47,114 nucleotides of DNA from UBA1140 sp964573285 (GCA_964573285.1 CAZNJD010000042.1:1-47114); one strand, 5' to 3'; positions 26,539 to 35,777 are shown, counted from the stretch's first letter. A program made the numbers and translations. The notes: generated by a model not told the origin, from the sequence alone.

Positions 26539-27612
26539 TTGAAGATTAAAACAATATCTATACATTTTATATTGAAAGAGTGGTTATTAATTTTATCTAT
26601 TTTGGGTTTGATAACTACTACTATTTATACTAACAAGCTACCTAGCTATTGTATGGAGGATTTAGAGATTATTTTTATACTTTTTATCCTATTTATTGTG
26701 ATAAATGGGCTACAAAGAAGTGGACTTATATTTAGAATTTCTCAACTAATAGAAAATGGGGAGGTTATCCCTTTGAAGCTTATATTAACTACATTTTTCT
26801 TATCTATGATTATTACTAATGATGTAGCATTAATAGTAATTGTCCCACTTACTTTAGCTCTAAATATAGATAAAAAAGGGATTATAGTAATACTCGAAGC
26901 ATTGTCTGCAAATGCTGGTTCGGCTTTGACTCCTATCGGAAATCCTCAGAACCTTTTTATATATTGGTTTTATAATATTCCTATTGATAAATTTATCATA
27001 ACTATTGCTCCTTTTTCCTTTATCTTTTTGATTTTATTAATTGTTAGTACAATTTTTATCAAATCCAAAATTATTATTACTAATAAAACAAGTATAAAAA
27101 TAGAGAAAAAAGCTTATATTTATATAATATTATTAATAATCGTACTTTTAACTGTTTTACATATTTTACCAATTTATATAGGTTTTATAGTAGTTATATT
27201 TGCTATACTTTTTGATAAGAAGGTATTAAAAATTGATTATTCATTATTATTGAGTTTCTTATTTTTTTTTGGTATTGCAGAAAATTTGGAAATAATCTTT
27301 AATTCAGAATTAACTAACTCCAAACATATTTTTTTACTTTCTGCTTTAGTTAGTCAAGTAATGAGCAATGTCCCAACAACTCTTCTTTTTGCAAAATTTA
27401 CCTCAAATTGGGAAGCATTGTTATGGGGTGTAAATAGTGGAGGTTTTGGAAGTTTATTTGGGTCATTAGCAAACCTTATAGCATATAAATTATATATTTC
27501 TCATCCATCTAGCAATGATAAATTAACCTTTACCATAAATTTTTTTCTTATAGGATATATTTCATTATGTATATCTTTTTTAATATATCCAATAATATCT
27601 ATAGGATTATAA
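26539..27612 (+). CDS. Anion permease, ArsB/NhaD superfamily (YbiR-like)
   Basis: A 357-residue inner-membrane protein with about ten helices. The superfamily signatures are ITNDVALIVIVPLTLAL, then NAGSALTPIGNPQNLF in the first half and SNVPTTLLF...GVNSGGFGSLFGSLANLIAY in the second. Such proteins move anions (dicarboxylate, sulfate, arsenite) or exchange sodium for protons; the substrate here is not evident. In this neighbourhood sulfate or another sulfur oxyanion is a reasonable guess. The start is TTG with GAGGGA 8 bases upstream. Confidence 0.85.
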   Translation: MKIKTISIHFILKEWLLILSILGLITTTIYTNKLPSYCMEDLEIIFILFILFIVINGLQRSGLIFRISQLIENGEVIPLKLILTTFFLSMIITNDVALIVIVPLTLALNIDKKGIIVILEALSANAGSALTPIGNPQNLFIYWFYNIPIDKFIITIAPFSFIFLILLIVSTIFIKSKIIITNKTSIKIEKKAYIYIILLIIVLLTVLHILPIYIGFIVVIFAILFDKKVLKIDYSLLLSFLFFFGIAENLEIIFNSELTNSKHIFLLSALVSQVMSNVPTTLLFAKFTSNWEALLWGVNSGGFGSLFGSLANLIAYKLYISHPSSNDKLTFTINFFLIGYISLCISFLIYPIISIGL

Positions 27613-27683
27613 TTAATTAACATAGAGTTAACATAAAAATATTAGAATGGCTTATCCAAAAAAGATAAAAAAGGATTTCTTAA

Positions 27684-28565
27684 ATGAAAAAAACAACAAT
27701 ATTAACAGCATTTGCAATTATGTTCAGCTCATCTTTGATGGCAAATCCAAATATGCAGAAAAATCCTGAAGGAATTAAAAAATTAGCTCAAATGGCAGGA
27801 GAAAAGAGTCCATATTATAGAGTTAAAAAAGAGGTTTTTCCTAAAGATTACTTTCTCGTAAGTCAAAATCTACCATTTTTAGTAGGTACAGCACTTTTCA
27901 ATCCTAATAGTGATAAGTTAAATTTGACAAAAGAACAATTAGCAAAATTTATTGAGATGAAAAAAACAGTAGTTCCAGTATCTGCTAAAATGGCAAAAGA
28001 GGTAAAAGCTATGGAGTTAGAGTTGGCAAAAGCTATCTTGGAAGATAAAAAAACTCCAGAGAGTCAATATAAATTAGTTGATAAAATTGCTAAAGTAAAA
28101 GCAGATATGACAAAAGCTCATCTTAGATGTATAAATAGTGTACAAAAAATATTATCTCCAGAACAGTTTAAAACTCTTTTGGATTTAGCTTCACATAAAT
28201 TAAGAAGAAAAAATAATCAAGCCCAAGAGCTATTTAAGAATAAATGTGCTTCATGTCATATAACTTCTAAACCCACTATTATATCAAATCTAGTTGCACC
28301 TGCAATTATGGGAGTTATGCATCATGTGAAAATGAGTTATCCATCAAAGGATAAGGCTGTAGCTTTTATGAAAGATTATATACTTAATCCATCAAAAGAA
28401 AAAGCTATCTGTATGCCTCAGAAAATAGCAAAATTTGGAATTATGCCTACCCAAAAAGGGATAGTATCAGAAAAAGAGTTAGATATTATACTTCCTTGGA
28501 TATATGATAATTTTCCTCCAAAAAATTTTCGGGGAATGGGACAAGGAAGAAGAGGTATGAATTAA
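27684..28565 (+). CDS. Spy/CpxP-like helical domain fused to monohaem cytochrome c
   Basis: A 293-residue periplasmic protein. After the signal peptide (cleaved after SSSLMA) comes a helical region of about residues 60-175 with two LTxxQ-type motifs (LTKEQL and LSPEQF), as in Spy/CpxP chaperones. A cytochrome c part follows, with CASCH at 188-192 (haem attachment) and a likely distal Met in the ...KFGIMPTQKG segment. The domain combination suggests a haem protein that is also metal- or protein-binding in the periplasm. Role unknown; the position after the sox cluster and permease suggests electron transfer or stress protection linked to sulfur oxidation. Confidence 0.82.
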   Translation: MKKTTILTAFAIMFSSSLMANPNMQKNPEGIKKLAQMAGEKSPYYRVKKEVFPKDYFLVSQNLPFLVGTALFNPNSDKLNLTKEQLAKFIEMKKTVVPVSAKMAKEVKAMELELAKAILEDKKTPESQYKLVDKIAKVKADMTKAHLRCINSVQKILSPEQFKTLLDLASHKLRRKNNQAQELFKNKCASCHITSKPTIISNLVAPAIMGVMHHVKMSYPSKDKAVAFMKDYILNPSKEKAICMPQKIAKFGIMPTQKGIVSEKELDIILPWIYDNFPPKNFRGMGQGRRGMN

Positions 28566-28673
28566 AATAAGAGCATTATCTAGGTTTCTTAAAAGGATTT
28601 AATGAGTTTAAACGATTTTTATTAAGAATTATAACATAATATCATTATCGAAACGAGGAGAAGTAGTAATAGT

Positions 28674-29657
28674 ATGAGAGCAATTTCTTTATTTAGTGGT
28701 GGACTTGATAGTATGATAGCCATTAAACTAATAGCAGACCAAGGTATAGATGTTATAGCTATACATATCAAAACAGGATTTGGTGGGAGCAAAGATGTCA
28801 CAAATATACTCGAAAGCAGAGCCAAAATAGTAGGAGCGAAGTTTAAAGTAATAGATGTTAGAGAAGAGTATCTACAAAAAATCTTATTTGACCCCAAATA
28901 TGGTTATGGTAAAAATTTCAATCCATGTATAGATTGTCATGGTTATATGTTTCGTATTGCCAAAGGGATTATGCATAAACTTGGAGCATCATTTATAGTT
29001 ACAGGTGAAGTATTAGGACAAAGACCTATGAGTCAACGCTCTGATGCACTTAAGCAAGTTGCTAAATTAGCAGATGATAAAGAAGATAAACTTATATTGC
29101 GTCCTATGTGTGCTAAACTCCTCGAACCTACTACTCCAGAGATAGAGGGGTGGGTAGATAGAGATAAATTATTAGATATATCAGGCAGAAGTAGAGAGAG
29201 ACAACTCTCTCTCGTTAAAGAGTATGGATGGGAAGAGTATGAATCACCAGGTGGTGGATGTTTATTAACTCAAGCTCACTATTCTGATAGAATTCGGGAG
29301 TTTGTTAAATATGATGATTTTACTGTACCTGATATAGATTTATTGAAATTTGGGCGACACTTTAGATTACCTGATGGTGCTAAAGTTGTAGTAGGTCGAA
29401 ACCAAGAAGATAATGAAGGGCTACAAAAAGTTCAAAGTGATAAATATATAGCACTCAAACTTCCTATTAGTGGCCCTTTTTCTTTGATAAGTTCTAATTC
29501 TACTAATAGAGATAAAGCTTTAGGAGCTAAATTAGCTATTACTTATGCTAGAAGTTCTGTTGATAAGAGTTACCTTATTTGGGTAGGAGATGAGAGTATA
29601 TCTGTCTCACCTTTTGCTACAAAACAAGAAGCACAAGCATATTTTTTTAACACTTAA
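28674..29657 (+). CDS. PP-loop thiouridylase-like protein with NFACT-R-like C-terminus
   Basis: The 327-residue cytoplasmic protein opens with the PP-loop SGGLDS (residues 8-13) of ATP-pyrophosphatases (ThiI, MnmA, TtcA family). It has Cys residues in NPCIDCHGYM and in ESPGGGCLLT, placed as in tRNA-sulfurating enzymes. The C-terminal third has FGRHFRLPDGAKVVVGRNQEDNEGL (cut here), similar to the NFACT-R RNA-binding domain. It is therefore likely to adenylate and thiolate a tRNA base, probably a relative of ThiI (4-thiouridine) rather than MnmA, for which it is short. ATG with GAGGAG 13 bases upstream, a long gap. It is convergent with the lipoprotein gene; their stops overlap. Confidence 0.8.
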   Translation: MRAISLFSGGLDSMIAIKLIADQGIDVIAIHIKTGFGGSKDVTNILESRAKIVGAKFKVIDVREEYLQKILFDPKYGYGKNFNPCIDCHGYMFRIAKGIMHKLGASFIVTGEVLGQRPMSQRSDALKQVAKLADDKEDKLILRPMCAKLLEPTTPEIEGWVDRDKLLDISGRSRERQLSLVKEYGWEEYESPGGGCLLTQAHYSDRIREFVKYDDFTVPDIDLLKFGRHFRLPDGAKVVVGRNQEDNEGLQKVQSDKYIALKLPISGPFSLISSNSTNRDKALGAKLAITYARSSVDKSYLIWVGDESISVSPFATKQEAQAYFFNT

Positions 29658-30469
29658 GGATTATTTAATAGTGTCATAGAAATCTCTTTTGCTAATCCAT
29701 TAATATAACTAATAAGTGGTAGTCTAAATGGAACAAACTCTTCTCTTGTAAAATTTTTAAAATCTTTGGGATAAGCTTTTAATCCTATTTTATTAGGTTG
29801 AACTTGATAATTTTTGGCTATTGCTACTTTAGTCATTTTTTTACTACCATTAATATTTATTATTTGTGGGTCTAATGATATTGGAGTTGGTCTTAATTTA
29901 TAGATGTGTACCCAAAATGGGGTAGCAGAGTAGAAATCTGTTGTATTTATAAAACCTTTACTGACCAATCCATATCCTTGTGCTTTATACTCTTTACATC
30001 CTAATATTCCACAATCATTTATAGCTATTTTGGGAGCTTCATTTATAACTATAATAGCAAATAATCCTAAATGGTTGGCTAGATTTTTATATATATCTGA
30101 TTTACCATTTCGTACTACCCAATTACCATTTATATTTTTGAGAAGACCATTTACTTCATCTGCTTTTATATTATATCTTTTGAGATTTATAGGTGTAACA
30201 TAAGCTAATCTTTTAAGATTTTTAACTACTTCTTGCTCTATATATGATGGAATTTTCCAATCATAATTATATTGCTTGGTAAAATTGGTTAATTTGGTAG
30301 TTCCTATATGCGTATGGGTAGGATATGGTTTGACATTGATTAGATAGCCTATCTTTTTTGTAGAGTAGTTATATACATTATTTCTTATTGATTGAACACT
30401 ATTTTGTGTCTTGGTGCATCCTGTTACTACAAAAAGAGTGAAAATTATAACTTGAAGTCGTTTAAACAT
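29654..30469 (-). CDS. Orphan lipoprotein
   Basis: A 271-residue lipoprotein: signal and lipobox VVTGCTK. The mature part is soluble with alternating strands and helices and has no family I recognise; visible segments include TKKIGYLINVKPYPTHTHIG, AIIVINEAP, SATPFWVHIYKL and FVPFRLPLISYING. It ends with the minus-strand stop overlapping the stop of the PP-loop gene by four bases. It has its own promoter region in the 428-base gap upstream. Function unknown. Confidence 0.7.
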   Translation of the reverse strand: MFKRLQVIIFTLFVVTGCTKTQNSVQSIRNNVYNYSTKKIGYLINVKPYPTHTHIGTTKLTNFTKQYNYDWKIPSYIEQEVVKNLKRLAYVTPINLKRYNIKADEVNGLLKNINGNWVVRNGKSDIYKNLANHLGLFAIIVINEAPKIAINDCGILGCKEYKAQGYGLVSKGFINTTDFYSATPFWVHIYKLRPTPISLDPQIININGSKKMTKVAIAKNYQVQPNKIGLKAYPKDFKNFTREEFVPFRLPLISYINGLAKEISMTLLNNP

Positions 30470-30897
30470 ATTATTGTACCATCCATAAAAACTTATTAAA
30501 ACCCATCAAAACATCAAAAGGTAGGTTTTAATTTAATAATTATATCATAATTGCATTTGTTACTGCTTCATTGCATACTTAACTTAATAGATAAGATATT
30601 TATGATATAATTTAATAAAATAATAAAAGATGTCTATTACAAATATATTATTCGAAGCTATAAATAATGCATCTTTTGAAGATATTTCAGTTGTTAGTAG
30701 TAAAAAAATTGCTAAAATATTAAAAAACATATAGCGTTAAATAATAATTGTATAATTATGATTGACAACATTGAGTATTAATAAATGTAAATATATTCTT
30801 AAAAATATTCTCTAAGTTTTTAAAATAGATTAAATTAAATTACTATTTAGCATTTTTATAATAAAGTACTCTGTTAGATTTATTAGAAAGGAGTCTT
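30470..30897. other. 428-base intergenic region between divergent genes
   Basis: No convincing gene. It contains an inverted repeat ATTAAAACC/GGTTTTAAT (30495-30503 and 30524-30532) just upstream of the lipoprotein gene, TATAAT boxes at 30605 and 30857, and a 34-codon ORF at 30630-30734 without a clear RBS. It must carry promoters for both flanking genes. Confidence 0.5.
30857..30862 (+). promoter_or_regulatory. -10 box upstream of PAS gene
   Basis: TATAAT in TTTAGCATTTTTATAATAAAG, 35 bases upstream of the GTG start of the PAS gene, with the T-rich upstream of Campylobacterota promoters. Confidence 0.4.
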
Positions 30898-31296
30898 GTG
30901 CATCATCTCATACCATTAGACATTGAATACACTTATAAAAATAATTTAATATATGAAATAGATTTGTATGGTATTATCACTTATGCCAATGCACATTTTG
31001 CAGAAGTTAGTGGCTTTAGACGAGAAGAGTTAATAGGCAAAAATCATCGGATTTTCAAACACCCTGATGTTCCTAATGAAATCTATGAAAAATTATGGTC
31101 AACAGATAAAAGACTAAAGAAATGGTTTAGTACACTAAAAAATATTCGAAGAGATGGGATGTACTTTTGGAGTAATATACATAGTACACCTAAATATAAT
31201 AAAAACAATGAGATTATTGGTTTTATTATTGTACACAAACCAGCGTCCAAAATAGATATAGAAGAAGAGATTGAGTTATATGCTCAATATCATTAA
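30898..31296 (+). CDS. Single PAS-domain protein, Aer-like sensor
   Basis: A 132-residue soluble protein consisting of essentially one PAS domain: LIYEIDLYGIITYANAHFAEVSGF, REELIGKNHRIFKHPDVP, then WFSTLKNIRRDGMYFWSNIHSTP (split) and FIIVHKPASK. The sequence RIFKHPDVP plus NIRRDG is characteristic of PAS domains in Aer and other redox or energy sensors, which bind FAD or haem; the cofactor is not determined. The start is GTG behind AAAGGAGTCTT. It heads a four-gene signalling operon with 20 bases to the next gene. Confidence 0.88.
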   Translation: MHHLIPLDIEYTYKNNLIYEIDLYGIITYANAHFAEVSGFRREELIGKNHRIFKHPDVPNEIYEKLWSTDKRLKKWFSTLKNIRRDGMYFWSNIHSTPKYNKNNEIIGFIIVHKPASKIDIEEEIELYAQYH

Positions 31297-31316
31297 ACAA
31301 TAGAGGTAAATAATTT

Positions 31317-32558
31317 ATGTACTACGGATACAATAACAACAAACAGATTATAATGGCAGATAGCGAGTTTATAAAGCTATTAGGATATAAGGTTTTTAGT
31401 GAAATTTCACAAAATAGTATTAATAAAAATATTAAATTTGAAAATGGTAAAGTATATTTAGAGTTAAAAGATAAAAGTCTCAAAGCAAATTATACAGAGA
31501 CTCTATTTTATACTGATAATGAGACTATAACTATTCTAAAACTAAGTAATATTATAGAAACCAAAAATAGTGTTAGTAAAGTGCAATTAAATTATAAACC
31601 TATATATTTAGATGTTAATAAAATCTCTAAAGAGATAGGTTTGAGTGTAGATGATTATAAGTTATATCTTGATAGTTTTATCGACCAATCTATTATTGAT
31701 GAGGAGAAGTTGTTTGCAGGAGATGATAAAGCTATCAAAAATCTCTCAAATCTTGCATTAACACTCAAAATACCAAATATCAATATATTACTACTAAAAA
31801 TCAAAAAACTACCTACAGAAGATAGAACACACTATATTGATGAGTATTATACTAAACTAGCTTTATTGACAACTAAAGAGCCTATAAATTATAAAGAAAA
31901 TAATATATTAGAAAAAGATAACTTAGTAAAAAATGAAGCACCATTAGATAGTAAATTTACAGAACTTGTTAGTAATATAGAAGAAGATGACGATGACGAT
32001 ATGATACTAGATTTATTAGATACTCCATCTCCATCACCTAAAATAACAGCTAAAAAAGTAGAAGAGAAAAAGGAAGATAAAGATTTATTAAATTTAGACT
32101 TAATGGATTTGGAACTTAATTTAGAAGATGAACTCATTCCATTAGAAGATGAACCAATCAAAAATACTATATCATCTAATATAGATGGTGATACAGATAA
32201 GATTATCTTAGAAAATGCTCCTGCTTTGCCTATCCACTATAATCCTAAAATTGCAGCAGATGAGTTAAATTTACCTGTTGTCTTAATTGAAGAGTTTGTA
32301 GAAGATTTCATAGAACAAGCACAGCATGATAAAGACCATTTATTAGCCTCATATTATCAAAAAGATATGGATAATATTCATGAATTAGGACATAAACTAA
32401 AAGGAGCTGCAAGTAATCTACGAATTAATGAACTAGCAGATGTACTAGAAGAGATACAATTCTGTACAGAACATTCTAAACTTAAATCACTGTTTATAAA
32501 ATATTGGGGTCTATTTATCTCATTAGAGAAGTATATGCAACAACCAAAACAACTATAA
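31317..32558 (+). CDS. Hpt phosphotransfer protein with a second, degenerate Hpt-like segment
   Basis: A 413-residue soluble protein. The C-terminal domain (about 320-405) is a histidine phosphotransfer (Hpt) domain with His359 in HELGHKLKGAASNL. A similar segment at about 105-175 (YLDVNKISKEIGLSVDDYKLY...LDSFIDQ...KNLSNLALTLKI) aligns with it from KIAADELNLPVVLIEEFVEDF onward but has Asn in place of the His. The two are separated by an acidic linker (EEDDDDDMILD; NLEDELIPLEDE). The N-terminus may be a decayed PAS fold. It should shuttle phosphate for the hybrid kinase that follows 12 bases later. Confidence 0.8.
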   Translation: MYYGYNNNKQIIMADSEFIKLLGYKVFSEISQNSINKNIKFENGKVYLELKDKSLKANYTETLFYTDNETITILKLSNIIETKNSVSKVQLNYKPIYLDVNKISKEIGLSVDDYKLYLDSFIDQSIIDEEKLFAGDDKAIKNLSNLALTLKIPNINILLLKIKKLPTEDRTHYIDEYYTKLALLTTKEPINYKENNILEKDNLVKNEAPLDSKFTELVSNIEEDDDDDMILDLLDTPSPSPKITAKKVEEKKEDKDLLNLDLMDLELNLEDELIPLEDEPIKNTISSNIDGDTDKIILENAPALPIHYNPKIAADELNLPVVLIEEFVEDFIEQAQHDKDHLLASYYQKDMDNIHELGHKLKGAASNLRINELADVLEEIQFCTEHSKLKSLFIKYWGLFISLEKYMQQPKQL

Positions 32559-32570
32559 GGGAAGTATATT

Positions 32571-35500
32571 ATGCACATGAATAACCGACTTAAACTAATA
32601 AGTATGCTACCTATTTTACTACTCTTTGTAATATCTAGCTATTTTTTATATCTCTCTTATAGTAAATATTATAAAGCTAGTGAATTAAAAGATATTATTA
32701 GAAATAATTTCTATCTTAATGAGGTATTGACAGAAGTTGGTAAAGAGAGAGGACTAAGTTCTAGTTTTCTCGGTTCACATAGTGATATACATGTAAAAGA
32801 AAAACTTTTGAAACAAAGAGAGATAACTGATAGAGCTATTCAAAAAGCAAAGAAATCAATGATACCTGTTAATCAGCACTCATTTTTCTCTGGTCTATAT
32901 AACTCTAAAATAGATTATGACAATCAAAATATCTTTTATCATTTTAAACAAATAAATAGAATTCGTATTGATATTGATACAAACAATATATCTTTCAAAG
33001 AGGCTTTTTATAATAGATATACACAAAATCTTACTCGACCTATTTTAAAGTATCAACTATTAATAAATAATTATAAGTTTGATGATAAGATAAGTTCTCT
33101 AATCACTTCACTCTCTCAAATATATGTAGCTACAGAAAATATATCATTAGAGAGAGATTTTATTAACTATTTTCTAATGAAACGGTTAGCTATGACACAA
33201 CAAGATATTACAGCTTGGAATAAATACAAGATAAAAGCTAATATCTTCAATCCCGAAGAGATAAGTGATGACCAACTAAGAGCAAATATATTTTCTCTTA
33301 TGAGTAGTAGAGAGTATAAAAATATAGATATAGATATAGAAACTAGCAATTCTAAACTACAGTTTCATGTAAATGATGGTAAATTTACTATTGAACCTAC
33401 TAGATGGTTTCTTATACATGATGAAAAGATAAGATATTTTTCAAAAATACAAAATGAAATTAAAAGAGCTTTGTGGTCAAAAAATGATGCTTTTATTTTA
33501 GAAAATATTATTATCTTAATTGTTGCTAGTTTTTTCTGGCTTCTCTCTTTGGTATTAACAGTTTTGGGATATAAAACAGGAAAAGATATTAGTAATAATA
33601 TTAGTTCGTTAGAAGAGATTTTGAATAATACTGCACAAGAGATAGAGTCTGACCATACCTTTGATGCACCAAGTATTACAGAGATAAAAAGTATGAATTT
33701 AAATACCAATCAAGGTATAAAAGATGCTTATAAATTCTTGGAACTTCTAATTGAAAATGCGAGACAAGATAAGATACAAGCCCTTGAAGCTAATGAATCC
33801 AAATCACTATTTTTGGCGAATATGTCTCATGAAATTCGTACACCATTAAATGGAATTGTTGGATTTACAGAGCTACTCAAAAGTACAGATTTGGATAAAG
33901 AGCAGTTGGAGTTTACAGGTATTATCGAGAAAAGTTCAGAAAATCTTTTGAGTATTATCAATAATATTTTGGATTTATCTAAAATAGAAAGTAATAAAAT
34001 AGAGCTTGAAAATATTGTTTTTGACCCTATTATTGAATTTGAAAATGCTATAGAGACTTATGGAGTCAAAGCCTCTGAAAAAGATATTGATTTTAATTTC
34101 TTCCTTGACCCATCTATAAATAAAAAGCTTTTGGGTGATGCTGTTAAAATCAAAGAGGTACTAATTAATCTACTTAGTAATGCTATTAAATTTACTGATT
34201 TTGGTGGATTTATTAATATTGAGATTACCAAAACAGATATGGATAATAATCATGTTAAACTCCTATTTAGTATCCAAGATAATGGTATAGGCATGACCAA
34301 AGAGCAACAACTTAATGTTTTTGCAGCATTTACTCAAGCAGATGTATCTATTACTAGAAAATATGGTGGTACAGGACTAGGACTAACTATATCTACTAAA
34401 TTTTTGGAAATTATGGGAAGTGAACTCAAACTAGAGAGTCAAAAAGAGAAAGGAACAAAGTTCTATTTTACATTAGAGTTAGAAGAGGTATCAGAGAGTA
34501 CCAAAATAGACCAAGCACATATAGACAATAATATATCTCTAATGCGATACCAAAGTGGAGTACCGACACAACTTGATATATATATCAATAGATATTTAAA
34601 CTATTATGGTGTAAAAGAGACAACTTTTTCAACAGTAGGTGATTTAAAGAAATTTAATAAAGACTCTTTGGTTCATAATATTTGGTTGGATATAGATAAT
34701 ATGGATAATGAATTAATTCATACCATTCATAGATTAGATGCCAATAAAGTTACAATTATTACAAATTTTAGTAATCGTAATAAAATTGAAACATTGGGAA
34801 TTAAAACTAGCAAAATACTATATAAACCAATTACACCAACAAAAATTTTAAATTCCATAAATACAATTGAAGAGATTAGAAATAATAAAAAAGAGGCTGT
34901 AACAACAAATCAACAAAATATTAGTACTCCATATAATAATATACAGTTTGAGGGTAAAATACTTGTTGCAGAAGATAATTTTATTAATCAAAAGCTTATA
35001 AAACAGATACTTATCAAATATGGTATAGAGGTTGAATTAGCAAATAATGGACTTGAGGCATTTGAGAAAATTAAAAATACTAAATATAACCTTATATTAA
35101 TGGATATACAGATGCCTGTAATGGACGGAGTTGAAGCCACTCATGAGATTATCAATTATGAAAAAGAAGAGTCACTACCTCATACACCTATTATTGCATT
35201 GACTGCCAATGCTCTCAAAGGAGATAAAGAGAGATTTATCCAAGATGGACTAGATGAGTATATAGCAAAACCAATTCAAAATAATGAACTTCTATTTATA
35301 CTCAAAAAGTTTTTACATCAAGCTCCCATACCTACAATAGAAAGAACCCAAGAGAAGCATGAAAAGATAGAGACAAAAATAAAAAATCATAAAGGTATTA
35401 TCAAACTACTAAGTAGCAATGAAGATAGTCAAGAAGAGGTCAAAAATATATTAATAGCAAAGAAAAATCCACTTGAAGCACAAATACTCTCGAAAGTATT

Positions 35501-35777
35501 ATCAAATTTGAAATATGAAATTGAGATTATTGATGATATAAATAGCCTAAAACTAAAAATAATAGATAATAAATATGATATTCTTTTGATTGATAGAGAA
35601 TTAGCAAAATCTAATAAAGAGATTATTTCACAACAACATGAAGATATGAATGTTATTTTGTTAAGTTTATCTAAATCAGAAAATAGTTTTAATAGAAATA
35701 TAATAAAAGAAGAACTTGTAGGTAGAATTCAAATAAATGATTTGAAGAGAGTAATAGATAAATATAGGAGTAACTAA
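32571..35777 (+). CDS. Hybrid histidine kinase with NIT-like sensor domain
   Basis: A 1068-residue membrane sensor. The N-terminal helix is followed by a periplasmic region with GKERGLSSSFLGS, the signature of nitrate/nitrite-sensing NIT domains. A second helix (ILIVASFFWLLSLVLTVLGY) leads to HisKA with His420 in NMSHEIRTPLNG and the HATPase boxes NLLSNAIKFT, DNGIGM and GTGLGLT. A receiver (about 790-905, Asp845 in LILMDIQMP, Lys in IAKPI) follows, and degenerate receiver-like segments flank it (about 670-760 and 945-1068). The latter has LLIDREL but AKKNP in place of the acidic pocket. Input stimulus inferred from NIT only; the output probably passes through the Hpt protein and the response regulator. 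Confidence 0.9.
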   Translation: MHMNNRLKLISMLPILLLFVISSYFLYLSYSKYYKASELKDIIRNNFYLNEVLTEVGKERGLSSSFLGSHSDIHVKEKLLKQREITDRAIQKAKKSMIPVNQHSFFSGLYNSKIDYDNQNIFYHFKQINRIRIDIDTNNISFKEAFYNRYTQNLTRPILKYQLLINNYKFDDKISSLITSLSQIYVATENISLERDFINYFLMKRLAMTQQDITAWNKYKIKANIFNPEEISDDQLRANIFSLMSSREYKNIDIDIETSNSKLQFHVNDGKFTIEPTRWFLIHDEKIRYFSKIQNEIKRALWSKNDAFILENIIILIVASFFWLLSLVLTVLGYKTGKDISNNISSLEEILNNTAQEIESDHTFDAPSITEIKSMNLNTNQGIKDAYKFLELLIENARQDKIQALEANESKSLFLANMSHEIRTPLNGIVGFTELLKSTDLDKEQLEFTGIIEKSSENLLSIINNILDLSKIESNKIELENIVFDPIIEFENAIETYGVKASEKDIDFNFFLDPSINKKLLGDAVKIKEVLINLLSNAIKFTDFGGFINIEITKTDMDNNHVKLLFSIQDNGIGMTKEQQLNVFAAFTQADVSITRKYGGTGLGLTISTKFLEIMGSELKLESQKEKGTKFYFTLELEEVSESTKIDQAHIDNNISLMRYQSGVPTQLDIYINRYLNYYGVKETTFSTVGDLKKFNKDSLVHNIWLDIDNMDNELIHTIHRLDANKVTIITNFSNRNKIETLGIKTSKILYKPITPTKILNSINTIEEIRNNKKEAVTTNQQNISTPYNNIQFEGKILVAEDNFINQKLIKQILIKYGIEVELANNGLEAFEKIKNTKYNLILMDIQMPVMDGVEATHEIINYEKEESLPHTPIIALTANALKGDKERFIQDGLDEYIAKPIQNNELLFILKKFLHQAPIPTIERTQEKHEKIETKIKNHKGIIKLLSSNEDSQEEVKNILIAKKNPLEAQILSKVLSNLKYEIEIIDDINSLKLKIIDNKYDILLIDRELAKSNKEIISQQHEDMNVILLSLSKSENSFNRNIIKEELVGRIQINDLKRVIDKYRSN

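Noticed and set aside
30630..30734. 34-codon frame in the 428-base gap
   Set aside because: It has an ATG but only a poor RBS (AATAAAAG), is very short and lacks any recognisable motif.
31889..32161. 90-codon Ser-rich frame antisense to the Hpt gene
   Set aside because: It is the antisense of the acidic linker; the Ser runs come from the complement of Asp/Glu codons.
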